From the NCBI GenBank assembly GCA_025594325.1, contig JANHCV010000004.1:744001-808000 (forward strand): a stretch of 64,000 nt of DNA, in the 5' to 3' direction. The position numbers and the translations under genes were made by a program. This DNA comes from Blastocladiella emersonii ATCC 22665 (lineage: Eukaryota; Blastocladiomycota; Blastocladiomycetes; Blastocladiales; Blastocladiaceae). The notes below the pieces were generated by a model, which had not been told where the DNA came from, searched no databases, and saw only the letters and a program-made list of their open reading frames with translations. Shown piece after piece: positions 19,816-30,400 of this stretch; position 1 is the first letter of the stretch, and each line of letters begins with the position of its first letter.

Positions 19816-21559
19816 CTACGCCTTGCCCGCCTTGCCCGCCTTGGCGTTGCGCTTCGCTGCTCCGCTCGCCTTCTGCTTCTTGGCCGCCGGCCCGGAAACG
19901 GCAGCGGCAGCGGCAGCGGCAGCAGCAGGAGCAGCCGTTTTCCGCTTTTTGGCGGGCGCGGGCGTCTCGACAGGAGCCTCGTCGTCGTCCTGCGCCTCAG
20001 GCACGATCAGGCCGACCATCTCGTCCTCCTCGGTGACCTTGCGCTTCTTGGTCGCCGACGCCGCCTTGGCCGCCGCCTTGGCCTCGGCCGCGGCCTGCTT
20101 GGCCTCGAGGGCCTCGAGCTGGTCCCAGACCTCCTCGCCGACCTCCTCGGGCTCGGGGACGGGCGCGGGGGCCGCGGGCGTACCGTCGGCGTTGACGAGC
20201 GGGGAGCGCCAAACACAGAGCGCCTCGAGGCGCTGCTTGGCAAAGAACTTGACGCGGGGCTGGCGGGTGGCGAGGTCCCAGAACCGGACGAACCGGTCGA
20301 GCCCGACGGCGATCACGGACACGCCGTCGCAGAGGACCTGGCGGATCGCGCCCTGCGGGCCGGGGAACCGGCCGAGGATCGCGGCGGCCGTCGGGCGCAC
20401 CTTGCCCTGGCGCGCCATGGCGCCGCGGTTGCGCGGGTGCGCCGGGTCCGACTTGTGCTGCTTCTGCTTGGCCAGGTGCGTCTGCGCCTGCGTCAGCGAC
20501 ACGTGCAGGATCGCGCCCTTGGCGTCGGCGACGACGACCTCGGTCTCGCGGTCCGGAATCCGCGCGAGGGACCGCAGCGGGGACTCGCCGGCGACCATGA
20601 CGCCCGCGGGCCGCCGCTGCTGGTGCGCGTGGTACACCTTGACCTCGTGGTGCATGGTGCACACGGCGACAGTCGTGCCGCGGGGGTTCATGAACTGCAG
20701 GTCCGTGATCCACACGGAGATCGGCAGGTCCAGCATGTCGTTGGGCACGTTCTTGGCGAACCACACGGGCGTGGGGTTCAGCTCGCCGTTCCACGCGGTC
20801 GGCGCGTCGCCGAGCCCCGCGAACTTGACCTCGCCCTTCTTGGTCACGGCCTCGGCCAAGGGCCGGTTCAGGTCCATGAGGTGCAGGTCCCGCTCCTCGC
20901 CGCCGAGCGCCAGCAGGTGCGGGTGCGTCGGCCCGCACGTGCGCACCCGGCACAGCTTGGCGCCGAGCTCCACGGTGCGCGGCGCGTCGACCACCTCGAC
21001 GATATCGGTCTCGTCGGCCGTCTCGGCGGGCACGTGCTTGACGCGCACCGCCGCCAGCGTGCCGCGGCGGTTCACGGCCATGATCGTCTCGCTATAGCGG
21101 GGGGTACAGTGAGTGCGAGCGAAAGTAGCAATTTGCAGAACTGAGCGCGTACTCGTTGAGCACATCGAGCCCGATCATCTCGGTAAACTCCTTGGCCGCG
21201 TCGCCCTTAACGCCGTCGGGGACGGAGAAGACGGGGATCGACGCGAGAACCGGGTTAAGCTCCTGGCTGCCCGTGAGGGCGTGGTCCCAGACGTCGACGA
21301 TGCCGTTGGCGCGGGCAACGAGCACGAGCTCGCGGCCGCACAGCTGCACGTTGGCCATGAGGACGACGCGCGTCGCCTTGTCGATGGTGCCGAACGCCAC
21401 GACCTGCGAGTTCGCGGCGGTGGCCGCGGCCTCAGCGGCGGCGCGCGCGCCCGGCTGAATCGCGATCAGCGACTGCTGCGCCGTGATGCCCGACGACACG
21501 CCCGCCGCGTACGGGATCGACTTGAGCTGGCCGCCCTCGGTGCCGACGAGGATTAGCAT
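19816..21559 (-). CDS. NSA1: Ribosome biogenesis WD-repeat protein NSA1/WDR74
   Basis: Exons 21153-21559 and 19816-21091, separated by a 61 bp intron (donor GTACGC); 560 residues. The first exon begins MLILVGTEGGQLKSIPY, a WD blade. Later blocks VWITDLQFMNPRGTTVAVCT, VYHAHQQRRP and VIAVGLDRFVRFWDL match the NSA1/WDR74 propeller. The C terminus is Lys/Ala-rich (KKRKTAAPAAAAAAAAA, KAGKAGKA), expected for a nucleolar pre-60S factor. The polyalanine tract is a run of GCN codons. Family role: a component of the Nsa1 particle in large-subunit assembly. A donor 11 bp downstream would break the frame, so the GTACGC site was chosen. Confidence 0.85.
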
Positions 21560-21820
21560 GGTGTGTGTGTGCGGGTGGTTGATGTCGTGGCTGACGCGAG
21601 ACGTCGTCTTCGTGCCGTTCGAGTGGTCCGTTGACCGTGTCGCTGCGAGGGGTCGGTGGTCGGCTGGTCAGTGTCGTTCGACGTCACGGCGCATCAGGTG
21701 GCCCGTTGCCGTGTGGCGTTTTGCCTTGTCACTCGTCTGACGCCCGTCGCCTCTCCTCCTACTGCTCCCTCGCGAATGAATGAATCTCACTTGCTAGTCG
21801 ATGCAACCTCACCCCCCAAC

Positions 21821-22210
21821 ATGTCCGAAATCATCTCCTTCAGCATCAACGCGCTGCGCAGCTCGGTGATCGTGGTCCTCGAGGTGCTGGTGCAAGTGAG
21901 CGGGGCGGTGCAGGTCGACGCGACGCCGTTTGCCGAGGTCCTCTACTACGTGCGCACGGGCTACGGGAACGTGTCGCCAAGTATCCCGCTCGTCGCGATG
22001 CTCGTGGTCACGGCGATCCTGACGTCGCTCATGGTTGGCGAGGTGTTTGGCGCCGTCGTCCGCGTCTCCAGCGTCCTCTCGCGCACCGCCGCCAAGCTCG
22101 TCATGTACATGGCCATGCTGTGCGCGTGCCTCTGGGTCTACTCGGTCGCGACGCGGAATCTCGGCGGCGGCGGCGAGAGTACCGGGTTCGACGACCACGA
22201 CGAGCTGTAA
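21821..22210 (+). CDS. Small membrane protein, unknown
   Basis: The frame from ATG 21821 gives 129 residues; an upstream in-frame ATG at 21776 would add 15. Hydrophobic segments lie at about residues 10-25 (SSVIVVLEVLVQV), 50-65 (PLVAMLVVTAILTSLMV) and 88-102 (LVMYMAMLCACLWVYS). The acidic tail ends GFDDHDEL. No family was recognised. Codon usage has high GC3 in this frame. The final HDEL-like DDHDEL resembles an ER-retrieval signal but follows a membrane segment, so this may be chance. Its start is 261 bp from the divergent NSA1 gene. Confidence 0.5.
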   Translation: MSEIISFSINALRSSVIVVLEVLVQVSGAVQVDATPFAEVLYYVRTGYGNVSPSIPLVAMLVVTAILTSLMVGEVFGAVVRVSSVLSRTAAKLVMYMAMLCACLWVYSVATRNLGGGGESTGFDDHDEL

Positions 22211-22921
22211 GCTGCTGCCGCGATTGTCGTCGGCGCGGCGCCTACTGATACCATTTCTTTTCGTTCCTCCACCGGCGTGTGTTCACAACCTAATAGCATC
22301 AACTGTTCCTTCCCCTGCAACCACCTCCTGACCTGACGGATCGACTGGCGGGTTTGGGAGACGGCCCCCTCGATCACGGTCGGTCAAACTGTCCCAGTCG
22401 GCGCCCTTGCTCACCTGTCCCTTCGGCCGCAAGGGTGTTGCCGGAGCCTACTTCCGGTCTTCACGTCCCTTGGCCCACATCTCGGCCAGCGATCGAACAC
22501 ACGGCCCGCCGACCGTGTCCGACTGATGTACATCGCCATCGCGCCTCTCCCCGTCCCGCTGCCGGTCAGGCGCCCGGCCAGCGACCTCGACCGCGTCCAT
22601 CACCGTGAATGATCGACCTCGCCCGCTCGGGAGACGCGTCAGGGAGACACACTTCGTCGCTTGGACGCTAAAATAACCGTCCGCCCTCCAATATTAACCG
22701 CGCCGCGTCATCAGATGGCGGCTCGGAGAAACAAAACGGGACGCGACGCACATCCGCGTGAACGCTGCAGCTTGTGAAACGGGTCCGCCCTTTGGGCGCG
22801 CCCGGCCGACGGATCTGCATCGCAAACCCTTGGCAGCGTGGGCCCCCTCGCCCAAGCTATAAATTGGCGGCGGGCCCCCGCACGCGCCCTCTTCCCGCGC
22901 CGACACACCACCAAACTTGCC
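22211..22921. other. Intergenic region, no supported gene
   Basis: 3' flank of the small membrane protein and promoter of the EBP gene. A CTATAAATT box-like sequence lies near 22857, about 65 bp before the EBP start. Stop-free frames in the region have no motif support. Confidence 0.45.
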
Positions 22922-23741
22922 ATGACAACGCTGATCGTCGCGAGGAAGATGCCAATGACGCCTGAGCACCCGTTCTACCCGCGCGCGCTAGACCTGCCGC
23001 ACTACGTGCCGAACACGCTGAACGGCGAGCTGATCTTCGGCAGCTTCGGCGCCATCTGCGCGGCCCTCGTGCTCGCCGTGTGGTTCGCCGGCCGGTCGCT
23101 GCCGACGTTCCGTCGCGTGGTCCTCGTGTGGTGCGTGCTGAGCGGGTCGATCCACATGACCGTCGAGGGGTACTTTGTCGTCTTCTACGAGACCCTCGCG
23201 AGCCTCAACACGCCCATGGGCCAGCTGTGGAAGGAGTACGCCAAGTGCGACAGCCGCTATATGTGGGGCGAGCGCGCCGTCTGGATGATCGAGCTGATCA
23301 CCTCGGTACGGCCTTCCCCTCTCTCTCGGATCCGCGACGGCGCCCGCTAACCGCGCTATCACCTAGTTCGCCTGGGGCCCGCTCCTGTACCTCGTCGCGT
23401 ACCGTCTGTGGTCGGCACACACGCGCGTGCACCGGTACCTCCCGCTCCTCGTCGTGATCAGCACGGGCCAGCTGTACGGGACGATCCTGTACTTTGCGAC
23501 GTCGCTGCGGACCGCCGCGCGGGCCGCGGGCGCGCCCGAGCCGTCGTCGCTCGTCGAAACCGTTGCCGACGTGCTCAACCGCGTCGTATACGACGACGGC
23601 CGCCCGGAACGCTACTACTTCTGGATCTACTTCTTCACCATGAACGTCATCTGGATCGTCGTGCCCTCCACGGTCCTCATCTGGGCGATGCGGATCCTGT
23701 CGCGCGACCCGGCCAAGGCGGCGAGCAAGAAGTCGAAGTAA
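22922..23741 (+). CDS. EBP-family (EXPERA) sterol delta8-delta7 isomerase
   Basis: Exons 22922-23305 and 23367-23741, with a 61 bp intron (donor GTACGG, acceptor CTAG); 252 residues. EXPERA/EBP signatures are visible: SGSIHMTVEGYFV with the catalytic His/Glu region, CDSRYMW, VWMIELIT, FAWGPLLYLVAY, GQLYGTILYF and FWIYFFTMNVIWIVVP. Four to five membrane helices and a KKSK ER-type tail are present. By family knowledge the protein moves the C8 double bond of sterols in the ER. Many fungi use the unrelated ERG2 instead. An alternative start is the ATG at 22949. Confidence 0.85.
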
Positions 23742-23805
23742 AGTGGGCGGGTAGGTGTTTGATACATGTTTCCATTCATTCGCTTCACACACAAAGCCGG
23801 TATCG

Positions 23806-25621
23806 TCACTGAGGCGGGCCCGCATAGTACCCCTGCGGCTGCGGCGGAGGCGCTTGCTGCTGCTGCTGCCACTGCGCTGGTGGCGGCGGCGTCGCGCCCG
23901 CCGACGGGAGCGCGTACATGCCAGCCGGCGGCGGCAGCTGCTGCTGCTGCGGCGGTGGCGGTCCGCTGAACTGCTGGTGGTGGTGGAAGTGCTGATTTGG
24001 GTCGACACCCGGGGGCGGCGGCGCGTAGTACCCGCCACCCGGCGGCTGCGGCGGAAGCGACGCGCCCGTCGAGTTGGTCGCGACGCCGCCCTGCTGCGGG
24101 GGTGCGCCGTACACGTAGTTGCCCTGTGGACCGTGCGGCGGTGATGGCGCGTACCCGGCAGCCGGGTCAAATGGCGGCGACTGCGGGTGCTGCATCGGCG
24201 GCGGCGGGCCGCCAGAGTACGCGTGCGGGCCAGCCGTCGGCGGGTACCCCGCGGGCGGGAACCCAGCCGCCGCCGGCGGCGCCCCCGGCGCGTACCCAGC
24301 TTGCGCAGGGTTAGCGCGGAGCACCGCGTCCATGAGCCGGTCGTACGTGGCGCGTGCGCGCGTGAGCTTGTCGTTGAGGGCGAGGAGCTTCTCGCGGCGC
24401 TCGGTGACGGCGGCGAGCTGGGTGACGAGGGCGGGGCGCAGGCCGACGAGTTTCAGGTACCGCTCCTGCACGCCCGGGTGCTGCACGGGCGAGGTGGCGC
24501 GCGGGTCGAGCGAGTGCAGCAGCGAGACGAACTCGTCGACCACGGCCGAGTCCTGCAGCAGCTTGTCGATGGACGTGTCGCGCGCGGCCGTTGCGGTCGC
24601 GGTCGCAGTCGCGGCGGGGGTGGAGGAGGGAGCGGCGGCGGCGGCGGCGGCGGCGTCGAGGCGCTGCACGTAGTTGGACGGGATCAGGCCCGACTTGCCG
24701 CGCAGGGTGCCGTCCCACCAGTCGTCGTAGTCGGCGTCGGTGATGGCGATCACGTCGCCCGTGCGGAACGGGAGCTCGCCCGCCTCGGTCCCGGCAAAGT
24801 CGTACTGCGCCGTGACGTGGAACAGGATCTTCGGGGTCGCAGCGGCGGGCGGTGCCGGGGCCGGGGCCGGGGCCGGGGCGGGCGCAGCGCGCACACTCGT
24901 TGCCGCCGCCGCCTTGCGCGGCTGGTTCGACTGCTGCTCCGAGAGCGACAGGGCGATCGCGAGCTCGAGATCCTCCTTCTCCTTGATCCGCGCCGCCTCG
25001 TCCGCCGCCGCGTCGCGCTTCGGCTTGGGCTTCGCGTGCGCGTGCGCGCTGCTCGCGGCGATCCCGGCAAACGAGTGGCCCTGGGCCGCGAGGCGCGCCT
25101 TGACGTCGGCCATGTAGCCCAGCCGCGGGTCGGCCTTGTAGGCGTCGACGCAGTGCTCGACGAGGGCGAGCAGCTTGGCGCGGACGAGCGCGTGGGTGTC
25201 GGGGGCGTTGAGGACCTTGATGAGCACCTCGGTGAACTGGCGCGACGAGATCTCGCGCTGCACGGCCGCCGAACAGTTCTTGACCAGGCCCTCGGTCAGC
25301 GACAGCGCCAGAAGGACCACGTTCTGATTGCGGTGCGGCAGGCGTTTCGCGATGGCGGCGACGCACTCGCGCGCGCTACATCCGAGACGGGGTCAGCAAG
25401 GGGCGGGCGTGCGGCTGCGAGGCGGAGGGGGAGCGTACCCGGCGGTGCCCGACGAGTCGACGACGTCGCAAATGTCGAGGAACAGGCCCCAGTCCTCGCC
25501 CACGGCGTTCTCGGACGTGGCCTTGTCTACACGGCGGTTCCCCCGAGAGTGAGCGCGGGTGGCGCTTCGGGTGATGACGACGCGGGCGCAACGCACCGAC
25601 GAGGTCTTTGATGGAGCCCAT
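23806..25621 (-). CDS. HSE1: ESCRT-0 subunit Hse1/STAM
   Basis: Exons 25597-25621 (only 25 nt: MGSIKDLV), 25439-25526 and 23806-25375; 560 residues. The VHS domain spans the first three exons (GEDWGLFLDICDVV, AAIAKRLPHRNQNVVLLALS, LTEGLVKNC). A UIM follows (DLELAIALSLSEQQ), then an SH3 domain (AQYDFAGTEAGELPFRTGD, WWDGTLRGKSGLIPSNYV), a GAT-like helical region and a Pro/Gln/Tyr-rich tail. The order VHS-UIM-SH3-GAT is diagnostic. With Vps27 it sorts ubiquitinated cargo at endosomes. The mini-exon is supported by phase and by its homology to the VHS start. Confidence 0.9.
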
Positions 25622-26018
25622 CGGTGAGCAGTGCAGAGTGGTTCCGGGTGTTGATGCGTGCAGTTACGTTGCGAATTGAGCGAGCGGGGAGGAGCGGCCA
25701 TGACTGAGCGGGCGAGCGAAAACGCGCGCCAAGAGGAGGCGAACGCGTCGACTGGCAGCCCACGTGGGCGCAGCTGATACGTGGCGTCAAGCCTCGAGCG
25801 CTGCTGCAGCGGCAGGGCAAAGAAAGGCAGCGAAAATGGCGTCTGCGGCGAGACTCGAACGCTGGGCGCGCACGCCCGACTGACTCGTCCGCGCCGAGTC
25901 GGCTACGCCGGCCACAGGCAGTTCTCGGAGGATTGATGGCCGCACTCGCCCTGTTTTGTTGTTTTCGCCCGTCGCCCATCCTCTCTCCCCCGGACCGCTC
26001 AGCCGCAGCCCCGCCGCG
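25622..26018. other. HSE1 promoter region and pre-insertion flank
   Basis: No gene is called. It includes a tRNA-like stretch at 25838-25922 (minus strand) whose arms do not pair canonically. The region leads to the transposon target site at 26019. Confidence 0.4.
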
Positions 26019-26029
26019 CTTGTTCATCG
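26019..26029. repeat. Left target-site duplication, CTTGTTCATCG
   Basis: Eleven bases repeated exactly at 32565-32575, directly outside the two ends of the Mutator-like element. An 8-11 bp duplication is typical of MULE insertion. Confidence 0.85.
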
Positions 26030-26036
26030 GTAAATA

Positions 26037-26302
26037 GTTTATTCCGAGGGATTTATGGGACCTGCCGGCTAAAAAAGCTGAGCTGCCGAGGGGATTTTTC
26101 CGCACCTGCCGACACTCCGTGCGGACGCGCCGAGGGAAGGAGCGGATCGGCCGAGACGCGGGGCGGGCTGGCCGTGGCCCCGTGCGGACCCGCCGAGGCT
26201 TCGTGCGGATCCACCGAGGAACTCGCTTCGCACGCTCTATCTCCCTCAGTTTGCGCCCTCCTCACCCGTAACTGCACACGCACGCTCGCACCACTCCCTG
26301 CA
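26037..26302 (+). repeat. Left terminal inverted repeat, 266 bp
   Basis: Begins GTTTATTCCGAGGG and ends ACTCCCTGCA. It holds three copies of a (C/T)CGTGCGGAYSCRCCGAGG subrepeat at 26117, 26180 and 26201, likely transposase-binding sites. It is the reverse complement of 32290-32555. Confidence 0.95.
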
Positions 26303-27414
26303 ATGATAATATATGAACAGTTCCACGAAAATACGACTCGCCGTGCGCGAACCTTGGAAAGCTCAGCCCCCCGCCATGTCGATCCGCTCTCGTCCGCTCT
26401 CTTGTCGCGCGGGCCACCCGTGTCACCATGTCTTGATTGACGAGCACAATCTACCGATGTGAGTCGTCGATCTGGGCTGCCGCCGTTGCTCGGTTTCCAC
26501 ATGCCGCGACCACACTCTGCCGCGACCACACTCTGCCGCTCGCCGCGCGGAGCCGCGCGAGTCCTGCCGTACTAGTGCAGGCCGCCGGGTTTCGGATCAT
26601 CTCGAGTGGGTGAGTAGCTGTCGTTGCCGCGTCCACCAAGCGCTTGCGCCACGCTGACCGCGCGGGCGACGATCGTTCCAACTCTTCACGTCCAACGGAC
26701 GCAACGCGCTAGAAAGCGCGACGCGGCCGCCGCGGGCACTGCCGACTGGAACATGGGCTAGATCGTCGCCGTGCAGCTGCCGTGGTGGCAGCATGCGCTG
26801 ATGCGCAGTAAAATCGACACGGCTCTCGTCGCCGCGTCCAAGATCGCTACAGGGATCACGCTGAACACTTGATCCTGCTCTCAGGTCGCCATCTGGTCGC
26901 GCGCGCGAAGCTCCTCTCAACGGAGACCATGCGCTATTGTTTCTAGTGCGCGTTGAGCGACCCGAGACGCGCAGCGGCCGATCCACTTCGCGGACATCGC
27001 AAGACGACGTCGTTCCGCTTCCTCGCCTTCGCTACTGACCTTCTGTACCACTATCCGTTGCACTAGGTCGGTCGCATTGCCGCGCTCAACCTCAGCATTA
27101 CCGGTTACTTCACGATGGAGGGTGGTGTGGTCCGCTGCGTCAGGAACCGCCGCGGACCTTTGGGCTCGCGCCTCGATCGCGTCGATTGTTTCGCCACGAG
27201 ACGAGGAGCAGACTGCTCCCGGTGATACAGAATTGCCGTCGCTATGGGCGGTAAGAGAAACAGCTGTATTGTCCCGAGTATCATGTCTCACGTCTCACGA
27301 GGCGACGTCACATGATTGATCAACGCGTCTCCTTCACCATCAACGAGTTGCGCGACTGATCCACCAGCGGATTTAGAGACAAACGAAAATATATGAGGAA
27401 CAAAAAACTTTGGA
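26303..27414. other. Noncoding interior of the MULE, 3' of its gene
   Basis: About 1.1 kb between the left repeat and the transposase stop. No frame has motif support. It is less GC-rich than the host flanks and has short imperfect repeats, such as two adjacent ACCACACTCTGCCGC copies near 26510-26537. Confidence 0.5.
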
Positions 27415-30400
27415 CTAGCCCAGGACCCGGTACACGGCGAGCGAGATGGACTTCATCATGTTGGACGCTGTCCCCGCTGCGTTGCGCAACATCGGGACTT
27501 GGTCGCGAGGGACGGAAAGGCGGACGGCGGGCACCGACGGATTGGGCAGCCCGTAGGTAGCCTTCTTCTCTACAGTAACAGGCACGGACTTGCGTGCGCT
27601 CGACTTGTAGGGCTCAAAGATGGATGCGCTGCCGCCGCCCATGTCGTCAAAGTACCACCACGAGCCGCCGTAGACGAAGGCGCTCGTATAGTGCGCGGTC
27701 CGCTCGCTTGGGTGATAGTACACGACGGCGCAGAGGCGAAGCGCGAGTCTACGTGAGTGGGCGTTCACACGTGAGTTGAGTAGGAGGAGACAGAGAGCAG
27801 TTGGCGCGTACCCATTGGTCGTGATCATGGCGGGGACAGGGTCAGACAGCGGTCCAGTATGGTCGCGCATTGGAGAAACAGCGAGAAAGTGCGGCGCCGA
27901 CGGGACGATCAGGTTGTCGCGAATGAAGCGAGGACAGATGCATCTAGACGCAACAAGAGCGAATCAGTCAGTATCACGTCAAGCGATGCAAGCGAGGTGA
28001 AGGCGATCAATCGAGGTGGCGAACTTTTTCATGTCCTTCTTCGCGACCAATTTCTTGTCCTCGAAGGACTCGTGGCGCGATGACGCGCGGCACGGACACG
28101 CGTCGCACGGATCGAGGCAGCTCTTGACCGCCTGCTCGATGTTGGGGGTGTACGGCGTGATGATGGACGCCGAGGAGGAAGGGAAGTCGCGTCTGTTCTT
28201 GAACGAGCGCGTCCCAAATCGCCTTGAAGTTGTTGGGGTCAGACAGTGCGCGCACGCGCGCTCGTCTTCCGGGTGGTATTCGAGCGCGAGGAGCGGGCGG
28301 TGCAGCGTGTTGGTCGCGCGCGCGCTGTCCAGCTGCGCCATGTCGACCTTGTACATCTCGAAGACGTGATCGGCGACATCGCCGACCCACGAGACAGACA
28401 CGTCGGTTTTGCTGTGCACGTCAAACCCACCCGGCAGGCGTCCGCCCGTCCTATTCGCGAAGACGTGCGCGTACAGGAAGCGGGCGCGGTCGTACTCGCC
28501 TGCCCGCAGAAGGCGAAACACGTCGCGAATCGTGTCGCGCGGCGCGGGCACCTCGGGGAAGCGCGCCATGTCCCACGACGTGCTTTCAGACGGCGCAAAC
28601 ACGTCCATTACCCGAGTGTCAACCATGACCCACAGGAGCGCCGTGAAGAGCGCGTCAAACGGGCACGCGTAGAACAGGTCGTAGCTGAAGTTGGGCGAGA
28701 CGTCGATGGAGCCCGTGTTGGGCGGGCCGTGTGGGACGTTGACGGGGAGGATGGCGCGCTGAGCAGGCCGCGGCTGCGTCGCGTTGTTTGATGCGCTGCG
28801 GGCCCACGCAGCTGCGTTGCTGGCGGCGAGCGCGGGCATCGTCTTGAGCGTGGCCGCATGCGAGTGCTTGCCGAGCCCTTGGCCAACCTGCACGAGCTGC
28901 GGGGCCGGAGCGCCGCGCTCGATTGGACGCGCACTTGCGGCTGGCGGCGGGCGGACTGCAGCGGCATCGCGACTGCGCGGCGGAACCGCGATCTTCGGCG
29001 ACACGAGCCGCGACGCGAACGGCGACGATGAGGGCGGCTGGAGCGGGGCGGCATCAGCACGCGCGCGCGAGGGTCGCGGCGGCCGCGGCATGCTCGGGGA
29101 TGGCGCAGGGGGCGACGCCGGAAGCGGCGTGGGAGGTGACGCGGGAGGTGACGCGGGAGGTGACGCGGGCGCAGCAGCTGGCCGGCGGCGCTTTGGCGCG
29201 GCTTGCTCGCTGGTCGAGGCGTTGACACTACGCGCGCGCTTCGTAGTGTTGGCAGCAGTGGGCCGCCATTCCTGCATCGTCATGACGCGCGCGGGCCGCC
29301 CGCGCGATGGCCGAAGGTCGTCCGCCGCGTCGCGTTGGGGGGCTTCGCCGCTGGCCGCCGCCTCGGCGAGTGCAAACAGTTTCGCGGCGCCCTCGTCGGC
29401 TGCTGCGTCGCCAAACATCCACGGAACCGAGTCGAGCCCGCCGTCGTCGTCGCGAGTGCCAGGCGCGGCGGCGGCGCTTGAGTCGGACTCAAAGCCAGAT
29501 CTCTCGCCGTCAACGAGCATGCGGTCGTCATCGCCGTTGGACCCGTCGCCCACGCACGACCGGTCGGCGTCAAACCGCTCGTCGAGGTCCATGTCGTTCT
29601 CGTCGCAGGTGCTGCTGCGCGCCTCGCGCGAGGACGACGCCGCGGCGACGCGAGCCGACACGACAGAACCCGTGCCGCTGTCGCCGTCGGTCGAGCGGGA
29701 CAGAGCGGGTGCAACGGTTGAGCGTTCGCGGCGCCGGCGGTTGGGTTTGCGCGCAAGCGGGTTGCCCCACTCTAGGTTGTCGAAATCGGCAACCTGCACT
29801 GGATCGAGCTCGTCCAGATCGGCGAGGAACTCGGTGGTCGCTTGGCGGAGGTCGAGCATCCACGCAGGGAGCGGGATGTCGGCGTCGAGCAGCGAGACGA
29901 CCTCGGGCACCGACGCCCGCTTCTTGCTGTGCGACTTGGGCTCGCACTGCCGGCGACCGTGGTTGAACATGAGGTGCGCGGCGATGAGGTGGGCGCACAC
30001 CTGGTTGTGGTCACGCGAAGCGCGGCAGGTGCACCGATGCTTCTCGAGGTAGACGTAGTGCTTGCGACCCGACTCCTCAAAACTGACAACGAGGAAGATG
30101 GACGGCGACGGATCGCCGCCCACGCGGGCGAGCTTGCGCACCGTTTCCACGTCGGTGACGCGCGCAACGAGGCCGAACTGCCAAAGATCGAAGCCGTGCG
30201 CACGATGGGCGGCCTGGTCCATGGTGAAGCGCGGGTCGTCATCGCCTCGCTCACGCAGCATCCGCTCGTAGTACGGGAACATGAGCTCCAGGATTCGGTG
30301 AAGGAGAAGATCGAGGCGGTTGCCTGCGATGTTACTAGATTCGCGCGGCGCGGAGCTGCATTAGTCCCAAGTTGCGCGTGCTGTACGGCGCGGGCAGCGT

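Noticed and set aside
25838-25922. tRNA-like sequence on the minus strand (GCGTTCGAGTC T-loop, GACTCG/CGAGTC arm, GGCGT/ACGCC ends)
   Set aside because: The T-stem does not pair and the anticodon loop would have four bases. At most a decayed tRNA or chance in GC-rich DNA.
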